From: Topomyia yanbarensis
Taxonomy: Eukaryota; Arthropoda; Insecta; Diptera; Culicidae
Reading direction: 5' to 3'
Length of the DNA stretch: 64,000 bases
NCBI RefSeq assembly: GCF_030247195.1
Contig: NC_080672.1
Coordinates: 376,998,166-377,062,165 of the forward strand
Below the pieces are notes generated by a model, which did not search any database, had not been told where the DNA came from, and saw only the letters and a program-made list of their open reading frames with translations. The position numbers were made by a program, and so were the translations under genes. Below, one piece after another: positions 13,225-25,078 of this stretch; the stretch's first letter is position 1; the number at the start of each line of letters is the position of its first letter.

Positions 13225-13863
13225 ATGGATAAAATCACTTGCCGCAAGGAAAATGGAAAGTTCTTTCGACTCGTTTCACCAGATGAGCTGAAAATGTACC
13301 TCGTCTACGCTAGAGGTCCCAACGGGCTAGTGCAGCCGATGATCATAGCACCTGAAGACGTCATCGGAATAGCTCTCAATGGAAACCTTCCATCGGCTAC
13401 TGCTTCGATTAGTACCAGCCAACCGCCAGCCACGGTCGAATTCGTGTACTCTGCGAGGCAAATGGGACGTAAGTATGGTCAACGAAGATCGAACAAATCG
13501 GCTGCTAAGCTAAAGTTGAACGAGTTTGCTCAACTGTTTGCCGGTGTAAACAAACACCTCGAACAACTGCAAGCACATCGGCACCAAAAGCCCGAACTGG
13601 AGCAATTAGGCGTGAATCTGCCAACGACGACTACCGATCTAATTGAACAGGAAGCGCGTCGAAGGTGGGATCGGATGACGAACAACTTGTGTGCCTGTAA
13701 GAAGAAACGGATGCTGGATCAGATCGAGCAAGAGCGGGATCTAATGGAACAAAGAAATGCTATTATGCAATCGATGATCATGGGGTATAATTCTTACATC
13801 ACGGAAATGTATGATCAGATGCTGCAATTTAGGAGAAAGAATCAACAGGGTGTAGCTAGCTAG
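13225..13863 (+). CDS. Unrecognised 212-aa coiled-coil protein (copy 1)
   Basis: Single uninterrupted frame from the ATG in ACGGAAATGG to TAG at 13861-13863. I do not recognise the family. Residues 1-90 look globular (start MDKITCRKENGKFF, then FRLVSPDELKMYL). Residues 92-212 are rich in Lys, Glu, Gln and Leu and predict helices or coiled coil. One CACKKKR motif lies near residue 160. No signal peptide or membrane segment. A second, intact copy lies inverted at 34330-34968 with 10 substitutions, all in the C-terminal half; the first roughly 110 residues are identical while their codons carry several silent changes. This implies that both copies are or were under protein-level selection. AATAAA at 14021 is a plausible polyadenylation signal. 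It could be a domesticated transposon protein, but nothing directly shows that. Confidence 0.75.
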   Translation: MDKITCRKENGKFFRLVSPDELKMYLVYARGPNGLVQPMIIAPEDVIGIALNGNLPSATASISTSQPPATVEFVYSARQMGRKYGQRRSNKSAAKLKLNEFAQLFAGVNKHLEQLQAHRHQKPELEQLGVNLPTTTTDLIEQEARRRWDRMTNNLCACKKKRMLDQIEQERDLMEQRNAIMQSMIMGYNSYITEMYDQMLQFRRKNQQGVAS

Positions 13864-14020
13864 CGGAAGAAAATATATAGTGCGGTGGGATATCAGTGTA
13901 GTATGATTATTGTTTTGAACTTTTTGACGTATTGTGAATATAGAATATAAATTAAAATTTCAGTTTCTACGGTAATAAGATTTGAATATTCATAGTGATA
14001 TTCATTCAACTATTTGTATC

Positions 14021-14026
14021 AATAAA
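14021..14026 (+). terminator. Polyadenylation signal for copy 1
   Basis: AATAAA 158 bp after the stop codon. The equivalent signal is kept in copy 2 (34169-34174, inverted) despite divergence around it. Confidence 0.5.
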
Positions 14027-14502
14027 CATTTCCCGTACAAAATCCTAACAAATTTTGTTTAGTTTTTCAAGAATGGTGAATTTGAGAAATAATGCTCATT
14101 GTTTTAACTCTTGACGACAACGTTTATAACTCAAGTGATTCGAAATGGTTTTTGGAACTTGTCGATTCTCACGGTAAAGAGGGAAAAGTCTGTCTTTACC
14201 AGGAGACATGCTGGCGGACTTGAGTGATTCGCAGTTATGCTGCCTAAGCTCGACCCCCATCAGCAGAAGACAAAAGTTAAGCCCGTAAAGTATTATGCCT
14301 GTTCTAATGACCTGCAACTTCCGAGTTTTCCGAGCTGTATACTTTACGTGCTTACTATCACTTGAGTACTATGGCTCTAAATTTTGATAACTTCCCCTAC
14401 CCAGTAATCTCTATCTAATTGAATGTCGTTCAAATGTAAAAAAGTTTTCTTTTAAATTTGGATAAAATGTTCTTTAAGTTTCAGCATCATTTTAATCTCA
14501 CG

Positions 14503-14838
14503 GTAAACTGGATATACCTACAAAATTGGTAGTACCCATAAAATGGGTACTAATTATCCATATCATATTTATTTATTTCTAGGTAAAGTACGCTGAGATT
14601 CAATTGACAATTTCTTAATTTTAGGTGGATTCAAAATTGCTGAGCATGTGCAGTTTTCTTGAATTTAGGTACAAGAAAAAGACTAGAGGTTGCTATATTG
14701 ACTCTACCAATATTAGGTAATTTCGAATCAATTATGGCTAACTGGTACATGCATATTATAGAGATTTCCGCCTATTAGTTGGCAAATCGAACCTTATGTT
14801 TGGGTACACCGCTAGCACTCTAGGTACATCCAGTTTAC
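14503..14838. mobile_element. Small inverted-repeat element
   Basis: The left end GTAAACTGGATATACCTA and the inverted right end GTAAACTGGATGTACCTA bound about 336 bp of non-coding DNA, with TA at both borders. An internal palindrome sits at GTACCCATAAAATGGGTAC. Confidence 0.65.
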
Positions 14839-15499
14839 TATGTAGTGATCATTTTAATGGCTGCGTGCTGAGCAAAAATTCTTTACAATGAGATTTGAGA
14901 AAATTCCCGCCGTAGATTGATGCAACGCAAGGTTTTAAATAATTACCTCACCAACGTCTTGGGGGACGTTCATTTCTGTCTCGCAATTGTACACTTTCGT
15001 GTCATCACCACGGTTGGCACGGTTCAATATTTGTGTTAGCGAAACTTTCTCAAGGATGGTACTGGCTGTGAATTTTGAGATGCTTGACGCAGCTTTTGCC
15101 GTTGGCAATATTACCTGAGCAGCTGCCACAAATTTGGCAATTGTTTCTGTTCGGCAGTTTCTGAACAGGGTAAACCGTAATGTGCCGTTTTTCACACAAC
15201 TATGGCGCGTATTAGTTTGTCCCTGATAGGAGCAAAGCATTCTCTGTGTAATGGTATTATCGCATTACGTTTTGTACTGCAGGGTTCGATAGAAGGAAAC
15301 AGTTCGATCCACAGACATTTTCGCCACAAAACACTATTAGAAAAACCGGGAAGTAGTTCCTATATGTGTCCTTCGGAATGGGTTCCATTTCTTCAAAATT
15401 TGACATGAATCAGCAAATAAGCGGTGCCCATACTTGTAACCGAACGTTGATTTTTCATTGTCCATGTATACGGGAACTTGCCATTTGAGCCAATATATT
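14839..15499. other. No gene recognised
   Basis: Open frames at 14935-15240 (minus) and 15202-15408 (plus) overlap, are about 70-100 codons long and show no motif. Nothing else is seen. Confidence 0.4.
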
Positions 15500-15821
15500 C
15501 TGGCTGTAGAATAAAATTACGGGCCCGGGGGTCCAGTATAAGAGCCTCCTTCTTCGTTATGTGTTTTAGCACAGAGAAACCTTTTAGCTTGATATTTATA
15601 AAAAAATAGTTCTCTGCTATTATTTGAAATGTTCATTGTACAATACGTAATATGTAATACCCTCATTCAATTAAAATCAGTTTTGGTGCTGGAATTTGGT
15701 TTGAGATAATTTTGAATTTTATACGAATTTAAAATAAAAATTATTTTAAATTGTCTCAAGAAGTGAAACAAATTCGGAAGGGGTCTGGAACTCCAAGACC
15801 CTCTCCCTGGATCCGCCACTG
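15500..15821 (-). mobile_element. hAT-like MITE, minus orientation
   Basis: Its minus-strand start CAGTGGCGGATCCAG (ending at 15821) and the downstream text (CACCAAAACTGATTT, ATTGTACAATG) match the element at 17160-17406. The far end near 15500-15530 is degraded. Confidence 0.6.
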
Positions 15822-15989
15822 ATAATGCATAGAAATTATTGTGTCTGAACTATAGTAGAATGCACTTAGTGCTGTTGTCACCCACCAACCAGATATCAGT
15901 TCATCTTTGTTTGATTTAACCTAGAATTTATTAAGCCTTTGCGTTTTTTTTTCATTGTTAATACTGTTATTTTTAGCTGTATATAGGTT

Positions 15990-16440
15990 TTCAGGACCGC
16001 TGATTCTGATACTGACGCCGAAAATGTAAAATTCAAAATTTTCCCATATGGCACCTGTGCTTGGCTAAATTTCATGTTTTTTATATTGGTCTAAAACGTC
16101 TTATAAGGGGTTTTCGGGATCGCTGTTTCTGATTCTGACTTCAAAAATGTAAAATTCAAAATGACGGATCCAATATGGCGACTGTGCATGACGAAATTTC
16201 ATGTTTCTTTTATATTGGCCTAAAATGTCTTACAAGAGGGTTTTCGTGGTCGCTGATTCTGACGTCGAAAATGTTAAATTCAAAATGGCGGATCCAATAT
16301 AATTCTGATTCTGATGTCGAAAATTCAAAATATGGCGACTGTGCTTGGCTAAATTTCATGTTTTTTTTTATATTGGCATAAAACGTCTTACAAGGGGGTT
16401 TTCGGAGCCTCTGATTCTGATTCTGTCATCAGAATCGCAA
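15990..16440 (+). repeat. Tandem repeat, three units of about 127-157 bp
   Basis: AAATTTCATGTTT recurs at 16067, 16194 and 16351. It sits within units that also hold GATTCTGA, AAAATGTAAAATTCAAAATG, GGCGACTGTGC and CTTACAAGGGGGTTTTCG-like words. Part of a unit was duplicated before 16351, which lengthens that step. No coding. Confidence 0.75.
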
Positions 16441-17151
16441 TCAGCGACCCCAAAAACTTTCATAAATCGAGCTTTATACTCATTGGAACAAGATTCGAAA
16501 TATGTGTTGCCGCCATTTTGAATTTGCAAATTGTGTGATCAGAATCGTAATCAGCTATCTCAAAAACCACATAATCTATTTTTATGCTAGTTGAGAATCT
16601 CTTATAGAGTAACAAAATAATAAACTCCATTTTTGCATATTTGGATACTTTTTTCGAAAAGCTGGCCTACAAAAAATTCTGCAAAAAATCTATCATTTAG
16701 TTCAATGTTTGATCTCTTAGTTCAGACACTGCCGAATTTATTGTAAAAAAAACGAGACTTTCGATTTTTAATTGTTTATAACTAATAAGTAATCAACAAA
16801 TTCGCATTTTTACATTTCTTACAAAAGAAATATATAGGATTCGCTCAAACTTTGTTTTGTGCTAGTTGTACTCCTTACATCCCTAGTAGTTGATTAAAAG
16901 AAATAATACGTATTTATATGTCAACGCTAACTAGAAATCCAATTAAAACTTTGGAGGAGTAGGTGGGACGTATACGTCCCACTGCGTCGCAAATGGTTAA
17001 AGAAAAAACACATATGGCAAAGTCGGTGCGCTACAACATTGTCAGCCTTTGAAAATGCAACATCTCATTTGTTCGATCCTGTAGCTGACTTACCTCGGTC
17101 TCGGGGTAAACTGATTATGGTGCTTTTACGAGTCCTTCATTTATATATTTG
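16441..17151. other. No gene recognised
   Basis: AT-rich sequence. The first part (to about 16560) keeps words related to the repeat at 15990-16440 in inverted form (CAGAATCGCAATCAGC, CAGAATCGTAATCAGC). Nothing else identifiable. Confidence 0.35.
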
Positions 17152-17159
17152 GTACAATG

Positions 17160-17406
17160 CAGTGGCGGATCCAGAGGGAGGGTCCTGGGGGTCCGAACCC
17201 CCTCCGAAAATTTTCAACTTGTTGAGAAATTTTGAATTAGTTTGAATTTTATATTAGTATCAAACTTAAAATCATTTCAAACTAAATTTAACCACCAAAA
17301 CTGATTTGCATTAAATGAGGTTTTGACGCATAATGTATTGTACAATGTTCATTCCAAAATCAAAATTTCGGACCCCTCCCGAAATCTTTTTCTGGATCCG
17401 CTCTTG
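17160..17406 (+). mobile_element. hAT-like MITE with 8-bp target duplication
   Basis: Starts CAGTGGCGGATCCAG and ends GGATCCGCTCTTG, whose reverse complement CAAGAGCGGATCC matches the start apart from three positions. The 8-bp sequence GTACAATG flanks it directly at 17152-17159 and 17407-17414. Eight-base duplications and CAG-type ends are typical of the hAT superfamily. 247 bp and non-coding, so it moved with a transposase from elsewhere. Confidence 0.8.
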
Positions 17407-17883
17407 GTACAATGTCATTAAAAAAAACTAATAATTAAATATAATAATTAAAAATTGAAGAAATGGTACCAAAATGGAAAATAATAATAAACTTAATAAA
17501 ACAAAAAGCACATTCAAAGGAGGTAGAATTTAAAATCAGAAAACCAAAAAATAAATAAGAAAAATGAGGAAAATGTAGTGTATGAATAAAATAAAATGAT
17601 ATGAAAATATTAATAATATACAAATAGTCGACCTACCAATATCAAAAAAAGAAAATAATTACAGAAAATTAACAGAAAATGGACAAAATTAAGACAATGG
17701 AAAAGATAAAAATTTAAAGTATGTGGAAAAATTTGACAAAATATAACATAAAAAGTGAAACAGTCAAATTAAATGAAGGAAATGAAAAAGGAAATCAGAC
17801 AAAACATGAAGAAATAGAAAAAATACTGTGAAATGATTAAAATCATGAAAAATGGGTATTCGGCAAAATTAAAAACTATAATA

Positions 17884-18246
17884 CAGTAAAGACCCGTTTT
17901 TATCAGCCCCTTGGTGAATTTCAGGCTGATAAAACGTGGACATGAAAAAATCGGGACATCTTTCTTTTTAATAAACCCAAGTTCTTTAAATATTTTTTTA
18001 GTTCCTAGATATAGCCTCATAACCCTTTCTGATTATTTAGCTTAAATGTCCCTTAAGGGGGTCTGACAGTGCAACATAAAAAAATATTTTTGCATATTTC
18101 GGTTCTCTAAGATAAGAGAAATAAGCTCAACAAAGGATTAACCCGACTAACAATCAATTTTCATATAAGGCTGACAAAATCGGGCCAAATGCTGACAAAA
18201 TCGGGGACTGATAAAATCGGATGATTTTAAAATCGGGTCTTCACTG
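17884..18246. mobile_element. pogo/Tc1-mariner-like MITE
   Basis: Ends CAGTAAAGACCCGTTTTTAT and, inverted, CAGTGAAGACCCGATTTT. TA lies on both sides (17882-17883, 18247-18248). Interior has repeated GCTGATAAAA / GCTGACAAAATCGGG words. 363 bp, non-coding. Confidence 0.75.
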
Positions 18247-18740
18247 TATAATAAGGATGGAATACAGGAAAAACGGTTAAAGGAAGAAAAAATAATACAA
18301 CAAAAAATAAAAAAAAAACAAAGTCACAAAAAAGTAAACAAATATAGAAATGAACAAAATTAATTCAGAGAGTTGGGCATAGAAATAACAATAATATAAA
18401 ATGTTTGAAAAATAAAACTTACCACCCAATTAAAAAATGAAAACAGGAAAGTGAGGAAAATGTTAAAAGTGTTAGGGCGAATACAGAAAACACTAAAATC
18501 TACAAAAAAATATGTAAAATGTATGTAAAATATGTAAAAAATACAAAAAAAAATTAGGAAATGAATATTTAGTTAAATAAATTATTAAACTCAACTGAAA
18601 AGATGAAAAAGAAGCACATAAAAAGATAGATAAAATTTAAAGAAGAAGAAGAACAAGAAATATAGAAAGAATTGAAAAGAATGGGAGAAATATAAAAAAT
18701 GAGACAAATTTAAAAAAAAATGAAGCAAGAATGGTTAAAA

Positions 18741-18834
18741 TAGAAAAAGTAATATAAGAATAAATGGAGAAAAGAGAGAGAATAGGTTTTTATTCTTTCT
18801 CTTTTCTCCATTTATGCTTTTCTTACTTTTTCTA
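18741..18834. repeat. Near-perfect palindrome, arms of about 45 bp
   Basis: The left arm 18741-18784 and right arm 18789-18834 pair almost completely with a loop of about 4 bases. The arms contain AATGGAGAAAAGAGAGA and its complement. Confidence 0.8.
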
Positions 18835-19224
18835 TATTAACCAGAATGAAAAAGAAAAAGAAACTATAAAAAGTACAGAAAATTAAAATATAAAATGATA
18901 AAAAAAAGAAAAAAATGAAAACAATAGAAACTTTATATTAAACGAAGAATACAGAATTTCTCCGACGAAATACTAAAAAATGAGAAAAATGGTTTAAATT
19001 GCGAAAGTTAGTTAAAGATGAAAGAACTTTCAGGTTCTCGTATTTAAATAATATGCTCTAAGTGAACCCGAAGAATTACTATGGATCGTTTTCTTCGTGG
19101 ATTTCCATGTTCTTTTTGATTCATGGAACTATTCAGAATTCGTTTCTTGAGCCCTATTTGGCCAATTGAGCATTCTAAAGAAGGCTGCTAAGTTTTCTTC
19201 TTCTTTCTAATAGATACTGACTGT

Positions 19225-19495
19225 GACTCACTTAGCAGCTACTGCGAGCAAATACGCATGAGTTCAAAAACCACATAGCCCCTTGAAAAGACCTTAAACA
19301 TGGTCCGTGACAAAATTCACAACCATCAAGACACCATAAAATGGTCTCAATAACCCATAAATACACCAACATATGGTACTTTATATAGGATCTACCGGAC
19401 CATGGTGATGGTGTTTTCATGGTTTGAACCCATTTCAAACACCCATGACAAATCTTATGACCATAGGGGTATTATGGGCTTTTCGTTTGCTCGGG
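19225..19495. mobile_element. Possible small inverted-repeat element
   Basis: GCGAGCAAATACG near 19227 is echoed inverted by CCGAGCAAACGAA near 19495. The interior contains many CCATGGT/ACCATG-type words that can pair. Ends are imperfect. Confidence 0.4.
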
Positions 19496-22400
19496 ACGAC
19501 AGATTTAAATAAGTATTAGTAGAAGTCACATATCGTATTTAGAAGATAAGAAATCGCAAATGGAGTAATGATTCTATTTTAACCGTATAGCTGAAGCAAA
19601 ACACTAAAACAATGTTTTTTGAAACCCAGCTCGAGAGCTCAGCTCTCAAAAACACTTTTCTCAAATATTACATGAAATAGTTATAGTTAAGCATGAAATA
19701 GAAAATAAATTTCAGTCATTTAATACACAATTTACAAAAAAGATCTTATATTTTTTGCCCACTTCACGTTAAAATCATTTCTGAGTACTAAGTTTCAAAA
19801 TTTTCATTTGATTAGTTTTCCATGCAGCATACACTTTATTATATAATTTACGATTAACTTTATGATAGAAATCGGACCATGTTTGGTAATTTCTTTTTTC
19901 GCCAGGCCGAACCATTGACCACAGTACAGTTTGGCCTTATCAGTTGCAACACCTTCATTTTGTTATCCTCTTACGACGTCGTTATAATTGCATACAATCG
20001 ACCATACGTTCTTTTAGAGAAAAACATTTTTATCCCTTTGCTGTATTTCTCCTTAGTGGTGAAAATTTTAGGTAAAAACTCGTAGAAAATTATTTAAAAA
20101 CATCTGCTTATTTTGAGTACCTTTAACTACATTTGTTATGGAATTTCAGTTTCGGCTTCGTCTCATCAGAATGCCTCGTAAAAAAAGTTCATTTTATGAT
20201 GCTGAGCACAAATGTAATCGAAACATTTGGTTTGGCTTAGCAAGCCAATGCAATATGCATTATGTTGTATTTCTCCTTGGTGAAGGAAAGTTAAAAATGA
20301 AATGAACTCCTTTTCTTGCGGGACACCACACAGGACTAGGGGTTTGCTCAGAAACACAAGTCGTGTTTTCGTTTTTGGAGCTAGAATCAATCCGGCGCTA
20401 GCATGGTCATTATCCCATTTACCATATTCTTACGAAATCAAAAACATATCTCATATTTCATCGAATCACCAACATTGTTTAAATCGTAAAATGTTTGATC
20501 TTCTGATTGATATACTAGTTTTCCAACAGTTTAAAATTTAGACAAGCTATCGTAATTAAATAATACCAATATTAAAAAGAGCATTTTTACATAAAATATT
20601 ATTGAAATAATATTTGTCAGAATCATTCCTTCCGTTTAAAATCTAATTCACAGCATTGATACACACAGACACTAATACATCCATGTGTTTTCAGTTATTC
20701 AAAATGAATGGTTTCGCATTGGATAATTTCTTGAACGGTATGAGCGCTGAATGCCTGCCATAGTAGGACTCGATGATGGTGACTTCCGTAAGTGTAACAT
20801 CCATTTTCACCTTAAAAAAAACTCCACATCGTGAATGCTGGGTCTTATACTAATCATCAATAATCACCATAGTTGGCCGGAGCACCACTTCTTACTTCTG
20901 CGACTCACTCCTCTCGACAGATTACAACGGCAAGAATTATGGTAACAGTTTCTTTTGTTCTTCGAACAAGGCACACAAGATCAAAGTTACTATTTTTGAC
21001 GTTCGTTCGCACTGACTCGGGCAGAAACACAAAGCATATTTAGTTTCATTACCATTGTCTTTGATGGTTGGAAATTGTAATCTTCATCAACTTTTACTCA
21101 ATAATTTGTGCAAACTAAACAAGCTACAATTTTGATAAAAGTTGCAGAATTTTTTTTTTTTTTTGTAATTCATTTTTGGAATTTTTCGAGGGGGATTTAG
21201 CTTACTAGCTACGTGCCTGGAAACAACTGAAGAATATGAAAGTTTCTACTAAGGCCAAGGCCGCCCAGCAGGGCGTCGAAACATTTTTGTAGGAGGCTTA
21301 ATTAACGCAGGATTCATAGAATATTCGTTCCATTAAATTATCGTTTGTAGTTTGTTTTCTTCGCCATCCGAAATTAGTCAATTTCTCAATGCATACGCTA
21401 GGTAATACATTTAGATGACACCAACATACATATGTATACAACCTCAATCTCGATTTAGTAGAATTGCTGGGCCATTGTTTGAAAATGTCACAGGTTGAGC
21501 ATCTGTTGCTAAATCCTATAAGGTCAATGGTAATTGAATTCTTGTTTCTCAGGAAAAAAATAGAAATTGGATTCTTGCTTCTTAGAACAAAATGTACTTA
21601 GCGCTATCTGCCATGTGCAATGTGAATCCTTGAAACGTGAGACGCACCTCTCCTCCTAGTTTGTGTAATATGGAATAACTTGATCGCCGTTGAAAACATG
21701 ATACAATTTCCACACCCCCGTCATGGTAAGCCCCACGAACGACAACAAATGTAATGTAACTATTCTTTCTTTTCTCCTCATGAATTGAATTTATGGTTGC
21801 TGGTGATGGCTGCTAAAACTCTTGATGGGGGCGGCCGGCAAAGGTGGCTGTCATGTTGTCGTGGTTTTAATATTGTTCGGATACATACCATTTCCCAAGA
21901 AACACCTGTTAGATAATCAGCAGTCAAACAGGATGAAGTCAACGTGCAATACGCCAAAATCATTCTCACAACGCAACGCTGATGATGGCTCCTAAAACTC
22001 TTACCATTTTTGTTCACTTGATTATGCCAAAAATGAAATCAATTTCGTTACATACCATGCGTCTCCACAATATATCAAAACAAGGAGACTCTTCGTTTTT
22101 TATAGTTTGCTCATGAGCTGCAAATTTATTAGAGCTGAATTATTTTACACTTATTTTAGATGTCCAAATTGAATACTACACATATAGTTTGTGAAAACAA
22201 ATCGTAATTTTTTAGTCACAAAAACTACTTTATTTAATTTTTTTGATTATGGCTTAGTTCAAGCTTATTGGTTTAAGTCTTTTGGCAATGTCTCACGGAA
22301 AACAGTTTGAAGAAGACCGATTGTAAAAAAGTCACCTAGAGGTAGAACTCAAGTCTGCATCTTTTAGCAGCACCGTTTCATTCATCCGTTTCCCATCCGT

Positions 22401-23137
22401 TTCCGTTCAAAAAGAAATCCCAACAGAAATCATTTACTATTTACTCGGGTAAGGGTAAGGTGTCCCTTATCCACATCACAGGGTCAAAACGCTTTTTGCG
22501 AGTATAGTTGAAAAGGAACAAGAAACGAATTGAGTGCAACAGCGAAACAGATCCTGCTTGGTTAAGCGTTCTACTGAAAAGAAAGCCCATCCGACGAAAC
22601 GAACCAAAAAGTATCAACTGCTGGAAGGACCCCGGAAAAAAATGAATCGCAAGTTCAAACGCACGATGCTAATCGGACTGTGTGATGCGTTTACGCATCA
22701 GATGCTTTTCACTTTCCTTAACCCTCCCCGTCATAATTCTGACTAGGTTGGAACAAAATGGGAAAGCATCTACAGTGAACAGCTCATATGTAAACGACAA
22801 CCCATGATAATCGAGTTGGGCTTAATGATTCCAAGAAGTCTGACAACTCTCACCATGATGTGACGTACTGAAAGCGAATCCTTTCTTTCACTTGACAACT
22901 CATTGCTATTTGTTGTAACATATACCCAAACCAACCAACCAGCATGCTGACAATGGCAATGGGAGCGATGGCGCCTGGTGTTCTTAGTACTATAATGCGA
23001 GACAGAGTAGAGATTCGCGCCAAGGAAGGAGTTGGCGGCATAAAGGTGTTTGTTTCCTCCAGTCGCATTAGCAAACCTCTTGAGAGACATAAAGTTAAAG
23101 CATTTATGAGCTCGTTCATCACGGGGAAGGTGGCGTT
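19496..23137. other. No gene recognised
   Basis: Mostly unique-looking AT-rich sequence. The minus-strand frame 23122-22850 has a hydrophobic run (PGAIAPIAIVSMLVGWFGYM) but no family motif and no exon support, so I do not call it. Confidence 0.35.
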
Positions 23138-23162
23138 CGGTACGGTACGGTACGGTACGGTC
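23138..23162. repeat. (GGTAC)n microsatellite
   Basis: Four to five copies of the pentamer in a row. Confidence 0.8.
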
Positions 23163-23552
23163 TGGCTGTCATTCGCTCGTCAACTGGTGCCTAAACAAGC
23201 CGGTGTGTGTGTGCTCTCATTTCTATTATTAGATTCTTATTTTATCGACTACAAGCAGAAACTGTTTGCTCAACCGTCTTGAGATTCTGTGTGCACTTAG
23301 TCTGTCAAGATGGGGCTTTACTTTATGGAAAATTAAATGATTTTCCGCTTTGATTGAGTGTATACAATAATTAAATTCAGCGGAACCCAAGAATGAATAG
23401 ATTCTAAGCTCATTCATAGTTGAGTTGATACCTGCTGCATAAGCAACTAAATGTTTTTTGTTTACATCTAATAATCTGTAATATTATTGAACACGATAAC
23501 CTGTTAGTAGAACTATGTCACTTTTAAGCCAATTTTTTGTGGTTTGGGAAGG

Positions 23553-24663
23553 TGTAACCCGCCAGGGTAACAATTTTGCACTGGGTGGAAATATACCCTT
23601 TTTTGCGTATACACTCCGTAGAGTGTATTGTTTACGTAAAATTATGCTCACCGCTGTTCGGTACCGTTCACATTTAATTGTAAATTTTTGTTCATTTTCG
23701 CGTTTGTGAACGGTTTTATTCGTACAGATAGGTTAGATAATTTTTGTTTTACGTTTGTGAATTAGTAACATAGGGTTTAGGTAGGTCTCCGCTCTCCTCT
23801 CGCTGTAAAAGTGATTGCTAACTATGCTGTACCATGGCAATGACAGCTATGCGGCGGTGTGTTTTTTGGTGGTTGGTTGGTGGAGTGAAAAAAGGCGGCC
23901 ATCGAGATAAGACGGAAAGTGACGGACCACGAACAAGAACAGACGTCCAGAGTATTTTTCTTTCGGGACAGTTTTGCGCCACCGTAACTGTGGAGTTTAG
24001 TGCGCGCGTGTGACAGTAAAATCCCTGTCGAAAAGTGCCGGTTTGTGGTTCGGGCACAGTGCATAGTGTGGTGTCGGTTCGCCAAAAAGGGGTTAGCTAA
24101 TTACAAAGGAGTTCTTTCGCTACCCCGGCTAATTAAAAAGGAACCGAACATCAACCGTTCTCGCTATAGAGGATAAGTCGAACGAGCCTAGCTCTCCTCT
24201 ATAGCTAATAGCCAAGGAGAACGAAGCAGGGCGGACAAAGGTTCCCCCTGGGAAGTTTACTGCGGTAACTTCCGGGATCGTTTACGGCGAGTAGACGATC
24301 CGGCGATTCGTCGCCAACGTCGCTAGGGAGGTTCCAACAAAGGAGCCAAGCTCACCTCCCTAGCTAAACGCCAAGGACCGCTGCCGGAGCAGCCAACGAT
24401 ACCAGCAGGAGAACTCGGCCGTCGGAGTCCCGGCCGGTCGGATAAACCCCCGCCTTCCGCAGTCATCAAAAGCAGTAGCAGCAGCAGTGAAGTAGAGAAG
24501 CGGAGAAATAAAAGTCGGTAAATTTAGTAAATTACTTGTTTGTTTACTTTTGTTTTTTGTTGTTACGAAAATCCGAAATTCTGTAGAGGCACCTAGGCCG
24601 CCCTGAAAAGAAGGGTTCGCCGGGCAAACCAGAACCCGAGTAGTGGGCAAACCCCTACTTACA
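23553..24663 (+). repeat. 5' LTR
   Basis: 1111 bp from TGTAACCCGCC to CCCTACTTACA. It contains no coding frame. The 3' part (24163-24364) is a run of five hairpins. Two sites differ from the 3' LTR. Confidence 0.95.
24163..24364 (+). ncRNA. Hairpin train in the LTR (structured leader RNA)
   Basis: Five perfect stems follow one another: 24163-24173 with 24195-24205 (11 bp); 24251-24257 with 24267-24273 (7 bp); 24275-24281 with 24295-24301 (7 bp); 24302-24306 with 24311-24315 around a TTCG tetraloop; 24322-24332 with 24354-24364 (11 bp). The first and last modules also share loop and tail words (GAGCC, AGCT, GCCAAGGA). The same structure occurs in the 3' LTR at 32817-33018. It is probably transcribed in the 5' leader, where packaging, dimerisation or translation signals would sit. 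Confidence 0.7.
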
Positions 24664-25078
24664 TTTGGCGCACAGCGCAAAACACACTGAAAAAAAATAT
24701 TTTCCTATTTTGGAAAATATTTTTTTCTTCCGGAGTGTGGGGTGCTTCTACTAAATCTAGGATTTTCGTAGAACAGTCGGTGAGGTTTCTTCCGCAATAT
24801 TGTTTCGCGGTCGTATTATTTATTTTTTTACATTTTTGGTATTGTTTTTCTTTGATTTTTGCATTTTCCTTTTTTGTCCGAATTTGTGGATTGCGTTGTT
24901 TGTGTTTGGTCTGCCGGACGAGTAGTTTGAAGGTTGTTGTCATTTATTCGGTTGCGGTGGCCGATCGCCTTGAGTTCTCAATCCGGTTTGAGACATTGTT
25001 GGAGCAGCTTGATTTCCTGAAATTTTAAGGGAATCGTTAGTGGGCGAAAAATTGAAATAATACCGTGTCAGTACTTAC

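Larger units (their letters stand above)
12400..14085 (+). repeat. Inverted duplication, arm 1
   Basis: This stretch matches the reverse complement of about 34107-36000, including promoter-side sequence, the 212-aa gene and its 3' end. Similarity fades near GGTACGATTAAGC on the left and just after GAATGGTGAATTTGA on the right. Flanks carry indels while the coding part is about 95 percent identical at protein level. Confidence 0.85.
17415..19020 (+). repeat. A-rich, purine-biased low-complexity tract
   Basis: About 1.6 kb in which the plus strand is dominated by A, with words such as AAAATGA, GAAAAAT and AATAAAA. Long T runs are rare except inside the inserted element at 17884-18246. It is broken by one strong palindrome. 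No gene. It looks like an expanded, mutated simple sequence or an old satellite. Confidence 0.65.

Noticed and set aside
22850..23122. Minus-strand frame with a hydrophobic stretch
   Set aside because: 90 codons, no recognisable domain, no splice partners; overlapping frames of similar length exist on both strands.
23818..24085. Minus-strand frames of 79 and 87 codons in the LTR, repeated at 32472-32739
   Set aside because: Identical because LTRs are identical; antisense, no motif, LTR is regulatory DNA.
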